Part shown: one piece after another, positions 5,611-6,097 of the stretch
Position numbering within the stretch: position 1 is the stretch's first letter
How the letters are laid out: each line of letters opens with the position of its first letter
Source of the DNA: Salaquimonas sp.
Lineage (GTDB): Bacteria; Pseudomonadota; Alphaproteobacteria; Rhizobiales; Rhizobiaceae
Assembly: GCA_024639745.1 (NCBI GenBank)
Contig: JAHEHW010000024.1
Coordinates: forward strand, 4,371-10,467
DNA: 6,097 nt
Direction of reading: 5' to 3'
Made by a program: the position numbers and the translations under genes
Notes under the pieces: generated by a model
Told to the model about the DNA's origin: nothing
The model's database searches: none
The model's input: only the letters and a program-made list of their open reading frames with translations

Positions 5611-6097
5611 TTACATGGACGAACCCATGGTTTTTTCTTCGGCAACCGTCGCCTGAACAGCTGACAGCTCAGGATCGGAAACGAGACCATAGTTGGAGAG
5701 CGGGCCATTCGGGCCTGCAATCTCGTCGGATACGAAAAACTGTGCGTATTCTTTCACGCCAGGAATGATGCCGATATGCGCCTTCTTGATGTAGAAGAAC
5801 AGTGGCCGCGAAACCGGATACTCGCCAGAGGCGATGGTGTCGGTCGAAGGAGAAACGCCGGACATTGTGGCGACCTTCAGCTTGTCAGTGTTGTTTTCAT
5901 AGAAAGCCAGACCGAATACGCCGATACCATCGGAATTTGCATCGATGCGCGCCAGAGTCTCGGTGTAGTCGCCGTCGATGTCGACTGATTTACCGTCCTG
6001 ACGAACGTCAAGGCATGCATCCTCGGCATCGTCTTCGGTCGTGCCGGCTTTGAGCATGGCTTCCATTGCACCGGTAGCTTCGCAGCCGATCAACAGC
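5611..6097 (-). CDS. pstS: Phosphate-binding protein PstS, C-terminal part (partial)
   Basis: The last 161 codons and the TAA (5611-5613) of the periplasmic phosphate receptor that delivers substrate to PstC/PstA. The gene runs off the right edge, and nothing at the edge marks a real start: the two codons there read CTG TTG within an uninterrupted frame. Recognisable segments are GCEATGAMEAML, LARIDANSDGIGVFGLAFYENNTDKLK, ASGEYPVSRPLFFYIKKAHIGIIPGVKEYAQFF and LSNYGLV. These match the roseobacter-type PstS that I recall (for example its FEYPGARPLYIYVKGAH and IPGMKEF). Two cysteines, in IGCEA and DACLDV, could form a disulfide. The signal peptide and the N-terminal ligand-binding loops lie outside the window. 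The Pho box expected to drive the operon would lie upstream, beyond 6097. Confidence 0.95.
   Translation of the reverse strand, partial: LLIGCEATGAMEAMLKAGTTEDDAEDACLDVRQDGKSVDIDGDYTETLARIDANSDGIGVFGLAFYENNTDKLKVATMSGVSPSTDTIASGEYPVSRPLFFYIKKAHIGIIPGVKEYAQFFVSDEIAGPNGPLSNYGLVSDPELSAVQATVAEEKTMGSSM

Noticed and set aside
5652..5674. Inverted CCTGA...TCAGG with internal AGCT repeats near the 3' end of pstS
   Set aside because: Short imperfect arms inside coding sequence; the internal self-complementary AGCT words are explained by codon content.
5529..5768. A 79-codon plus-strand frame starting in the pstS-pstC gap, preceded by AAGGATGG
   Set aside because: The ribosome-binding-like sequence is tempting, but most of the frame is antisense to the 3' end of pstS and the peptide shows no domain or signal sequence. 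It is more likely a shadow.

Overview
The window is one chromosomal stretch dominated by a minus-strand phosphate-uptake and phosphate-signalling cluster in the order pstS (3' part only), pstC, pstA, pstB, phoU, phoB. A short plus-strand pair meets it tail to tail at the left edge. The host looks like an alphaproteobacterium of the Rhodobacterales/Rhizobiales kind. The grounds are a GC content in the mid-fifties by eye, a PstS of the roseobacter type, long forms of both permeases (PstC 490 residues, PstA 441 residues), and phoB as the last gene after phoU with no phoR behind it. This placement is inference from gene order and recalled protein sequences; no search was run.

Layout. Positions 1-116 (+) hold the last 37 codons of a gene whose end resembles the C-terminus of CitE/malyl-CoA lyase-type CoA-ester lyases (weak call). 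It overlaps by 10 bases a complete 70-residue DUF1737 gene (107-319, +). After 20 bases comes the stop codon of phoB. On the minus strand, read right to left, are pstS (from beyond 6097 to 5611), a 117-base gap with nested inverted repeats, pstC (5493-4021), pstA (4024-2699, start codon overlapping the pstC stop), pstB (about 2653-1826), phoU (1790-1065) and phoB (about 1053-340). Apart from the pstS-pstC gap no intergenic space exceeds about 45 bases, so the genes very probably form one transcription unit driven from upstream of pstS, outside the window.

How it works together (family knowledge): PstS binds phosphate in the periplasm, PstC and PstA form the membrane channel, and the PstB dimer powers transport. 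PhoU links transporter state to the sensor kinase PhoR, and PhoB is the response regulator that switches on the Pho regulon, normally including this operon. PhoR is not in the window and is probably encoded upstream of pstS or elsewhere.

I see no IS element, CRISPR array, tRNA, rRNA or sign of recent transfer. The region is largely ordinary core-genome content. The points most worth a second look are the mutually exclusive stem-loops between pstS and pstC, the extra periplasmic domains of both permeases, a strong stem-loop inside the 3' end of phoB where the two transcription units collide, and the DUF1737 gene coupled to a possible CoA-ester lyase. I found no convincing undescribed system.
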